A DNA stretch of 64,000 nt, taken from contig JAANYP010007197.1 in assembly GCA_020465985.1 (NCBI GenBank), forward strand, positions 248,001 to 312,000. The letters are read 5' to 3'. The notes below the pieces were generated by a model. That model was not told the origin of the DNA and did not search any database. It saw only the letters and a program-made list of their open reading frames with translations. Source of the DNA: Centrapalus pauciflorus (Eukaryota > Streptophyta > Magnoliopsida > Asterales > Asteraceae). This document shows, piece after piece, positions 60,780-64,000 of this stretch; positions within the stretch are counted from its first letter, which is position 1, and the number at the start of each line of letters is the position of its first letter. Both the position numbers and the translations under genes were made by a program.

Positions 60780-62628
60780 CTCATGCCATTGGATTCATGG
60801 TACATGTTTATTTGCAAAGCATTGCAGTATATGAAATTTTGGTTTTTTATTTTTTTTGATTTTTAACATTTTCATGTTTTGGGTTCTGAGTTCATGAGGT
60901 CATAGTAATTGAAAAGGTGATAATCCATCAAGGGTGGATCAAGAAATGTTTTTCTCACTTTGTTAAAATATGAAAATAATAGCTGTCAATTACATATATT
61001 TTTGTAGATTTTATGAAAATTATTATCTAATATATTACATATCGTTGACAAAATTTATCAGTGTCACATGATATTGGTATTTATATACTAAATTCCCCCA
61101 TGTAAGCTGTCCTCTTTACTTGATTTGAGAGGAGCAATGATACAAGTGTTTCCTCCTTTTATCTTTTGAATGTTCTTAACAAAATGGATGTAGCTTTCAC
61201 TCGTTTTGTTGTTCATGGATTTCGTACTTAAGGGTAGTGACGAATTCAGAATTGAAACACCATGAGGTCCAAATTAGTAGAGAATTGAGGTAACAAATTG
61301 AATTACACGCGGGCCATTGATGCGGGTCGGGTGAATCGTTTCACAACTTATACCCTTTCAAGCTCCATGATGAGTTTTCATGTAATAAAACTTAAAAGTA
61401 ATCTATATAAATATGTCCACATTTAATAAATCTTTCTCTCATCGTAAGAAATACACAAAATTTCATAAAATGATAACCCATATTGTATCCAAATTGTAAT
61501 TTTTAACCAAATTACAAAAAGAAAGGTAATCAAGTAATAGTCAATGTAACATATTACATATATCGAGTTAACAAAACTAACCAAACAGTCATAAATTAAT
61601 ATAACAATAACATAACTAAGCAAACAACCAATAACCTGAAAGTGGGCTCCTAGAAAAGAAACCAAATAGGGGCTGGGATTTATACTTAATGGGTCCAAAT
61701 TTTAAAAAAATCATGGGGTTTAACAAAAATTTAGCATATAGGTATTTAGGTAATAAGTAAAGATTAACGTACGCCGGTTTTTCATCGATCAGGATCAGAT
61801 TTTATCCGATCCAGGTTTTTAACAAAAAAATGGTTTTTTTAATAACCAGTTTGGATTTTAACCGGTTTTGGACCTAATAAATTGTAACTTGTGTAACCGG
61901 TTTTGGATATAAAAAACCTGTTATAAAAAAACTGCCTTTTTCTTTCTTTTTTCTAATTTAAGAATTTCACTTTGGGTTTAACCATTTTTTATCATCTTGA
62001 TAAATCTTTTATTTGGGCTTTTATTTTTAATAAAAATGGGCTTTTTGAATTATTTTATAAATTATACATTTTAATTTATACATTTACAACTTATAAATTA
62101 TGAACTAATAGCTATAGTTAAGATAATAAAACTCCAATCAAATATAGTGTTACTCCAATCAAATATGTTTTATATTATATTGATTATAAATACATAAAAA
62201 GTTTAAAATTATAAAATTAATGTATAAAAAATCGGTTTTTAATCCGGTCTTAAAACCGGTTTTTTTAATAAGCGGATAATTATCAGGTAAAAAATCCGGT
62301 CTACCCAAAAAAAAACTAAATTCGCTTAAAAAACCAGTTCGGATAAAATCTGGTGCGGTTACAAAAAACCAGTTTTTGTATAAACGGTTTCGGATCGAAA
62401 TTGGATAACTGGATTTTTTGTGCACCTCTAGTGCTAATAAGTAAAAAAGAATTTTCTTGGGGTCCAATGATCTCTCCCAATAATATATTGTTGATTTGTG
62501 TAGTTTTACTGTTGTTTTCATATTGCAAATCACCTTTTACTCTTTTAGTTTTTATCTGGCCATATGAATAAGCTTCAAACTATATACTGCTTGCCATATA
62601 TATATTCTTGGGGTATGGCTTACAGTAA
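60780..62628. other. Intergenic DNA with a probable hAT relic
   Basis: No gene is supported. From about 61765 to 62430, AACCGGTTTTGG/CCGGTCTTAAAACC words fill both flanks. The right end, reverse complemented, reads TAGAGGTGCACAAAAAATCC, as in hAT elements. TAATAAGTAAA occurs just outside both sides (61750 and 62435), perhaps part of a mutated target duplication. Confidence 0.45.
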
Positions 62629-62943
62629 GGGGCGTTTGGTTCGTGGATTTCCTGGGATTTACTGAGATTATCATTTAAAATCCTGTGTTTGGTTCACAGA
62701 TTTCCGTAAGAATTTAAAATCCCAGGATTTCATAAATCCCTCCCTTCTTTGTAATTTAAAAACTCAACCTCCTCTCTAGGATTTTAAATCCCAGTTACCT
62801 TGCATTCTTCAGATTAACAAATTTTTTATATAAAATAATGCAGATTCTTTGACAAAATCCTGACAAATGCAAATGCTGCATAATACAAATCCTTTGAAAA
62901 AATGCAAATCCCAGAGAAAAAAATCTGCGAACCAAACGCCCCC
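62629..62943. mobile_element. Tourist-like MITE (315 bp)
   Basis: A TAA target duplication lies at 62626-62628 and 62944-62946. Ends are GGGGCGTTTGGTTCGTGGAT (left) and GGGGGCGTTTGGTTCGCAGA (right, reverse complement). AAATCCCAGG/CCTGGGATTT words occur near both ends. It is the same superfamily as the element at 41249-41557 but a different family. Confidence 0.88.
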
Positions 62944-62946
62944 TAA

Positions 62947-64000
62947 TTAATTTTTTATCCATCATAAATGGTTTATAAGTCTAGCAATCCTTCATTATGA
63001 AAAAGCCATGTTTTTCAAAATTTCAAGAACATGCAAACATAAAATGTTGGGTATATTGTTATTTGTGTTGGAAATTACACAATTTGTATTGAATCTCTTT
63101 TATAGAGGGTAGTTTTTATTTTATTTTATTTTATTTTATTATTTTTTTTTTTTGCACTCTGTTAGAATGGGATGTTTGTTTGTAACAAAAAACCAAGTAC
63201 AATAGTTGTATATGTTAGTCCTGCTCTTTTTTCAAATGTAGATCAACAAAGAACAAACCAAATTAAGTGATTGAAATATTGTTTACCAAAATTGCAGAGA
63301 GATTGACCTTCTCTTTTCTTTTTCTTTTTCTTTTTTCCTCCTATTAGTAGGTTTATCTTTTTATTTCCTCCCAAAGGGTTGCTAGTTGACTTGTTGCAAA
63401 ACTGATAAGCAAGGGTTATCTGTTACTTTCAAAGTCAAATGTGAAATATGATGTTACTACCACTTGGAAGGAGGACAAAAGGTTGACTTCAACCACCTTC
63501 CAATTCGATGGTGTTAGTTTCCAGAGAGAAATCGTAAGAGAAGACACTAATAATCGAAAGAAAGCGTAAGAAAAGACACAGCTCAGTGCTGATGCTAGCT
63601 GGGTTTCCTCGAGCCCTTACCGATGCCACTCCTGACTCCTCCCTCTTTTAGAATCTATGTATGCTTAAAAAATTTAGTTAATTCCCTTTAAAATAGTTAA
63701 AGTTACATATATGCTATTACAATGTTATCTTTCGTTAATAAAATATAAAAAACGTAAAGATAGAGAAAGGAAAACAAAATTCAAAGAAAAAAAACATGAA
63801 AAGAGCACAATATAGACTCGGAACAATGAAAAAAGTAAATAAAAAAATATTTTGAAGAGTCGTTTGTAATAACAATAGTTTTTTAACAATAATATCAATA
63901 GTTTTTTGTAAACCAGTTCATATGTGTCGTTACTACTAACAAAAAGTTACTTTTATTTTTATCTCTTACAACATTTGCTATTTTTAGTAAAAAATAAAAT
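62947..64000. other. Intergenic DNA without a supported gene
   Basis: AT-rich, with a (TTTTA)n run at about 63116-63140 and a CTTTTT run near 63316-63336. I see nothing else in it. Confidence 0.4.

Overview
This window looks like plant nuclear DNA, very AT-rich and dominated by transposable elements. The likely source is the daisy family (Asteraceae). The main reason is a two-exon defensin whose signal peptide and eight-cysteine domain closely resemble the Artemisia and sunflower defensin type. That family assignment is an inference; the plant assignment (split genes with GT-AG introns, a plastid transit peptide, plant transposon families) is firm.

Four host genes can be modelled. (1) A defensin gene with an unusual charged C-terminal tail (550-1010, minus strand). 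(2) An intronless 222-residue membrane protein of the DUF4408/DUF761 type (33593-34261, plus). (3) A plastid diaminopimelate decarboxylase, the last enzyme of lysine synthesis, with eight exons and 484 residues (39573-45596, minus). (4) A Sec14-nodulin type phosphatidylinositol/phosphatidylcholine transfer protein with twelve coding exons and 586 residues (52579-57109, plus). For genes 3 and 4 every exon junction keeps the reading frame, and both proteins have normal family length, so both look intact. They stand near each other but have no visible functional link.

The rest is transposon territory. From left to right: a 1.9 kb foldback element (2512-4397); a hAT element carrying a second hAT element, each with an 8-bp target duplication (6886-8032 and 7176-7609); a PIF/Harbinger transposon with a frameshifted transposase (8119-10055); a Helitron (10372-11400); and a 5.05 kb Copia retrotransposon with 154-bp LTRs that read as identical, non-canonical TA...TA ends, an open pol and a broken gag (13040-18084). 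A tRNA-derived SINE with a 15-bp target duplication follows (19836-20011). Two further Helitrons lie at 35423-35714 and 50706-51896. Small hAT, Mutator-like and Tourist-like elements are scattered through the right half, three of them inside introns of the decarboxylase gene. A decayed Ty3/gypsy end lies near 59.5-60.7 kb.

The most unusual part is 20250-30532. Eight inverted-repeat elements of several families are strung end to end, and every junction is a (TA)n microsatellite. Most have termini that carry GGTTC close to the microsatellite. Most also carry an internal array of a family-specific short word: TTCACA/TGTGAA, GATGCATC, TCTACGTAGA or AAATGCACAAATTT. The largest element (26868-30059) holds five modules of a 21-bp repeat built on the palindrome TCTACGTAGA. 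This chain is the best candidate here for something not well described.
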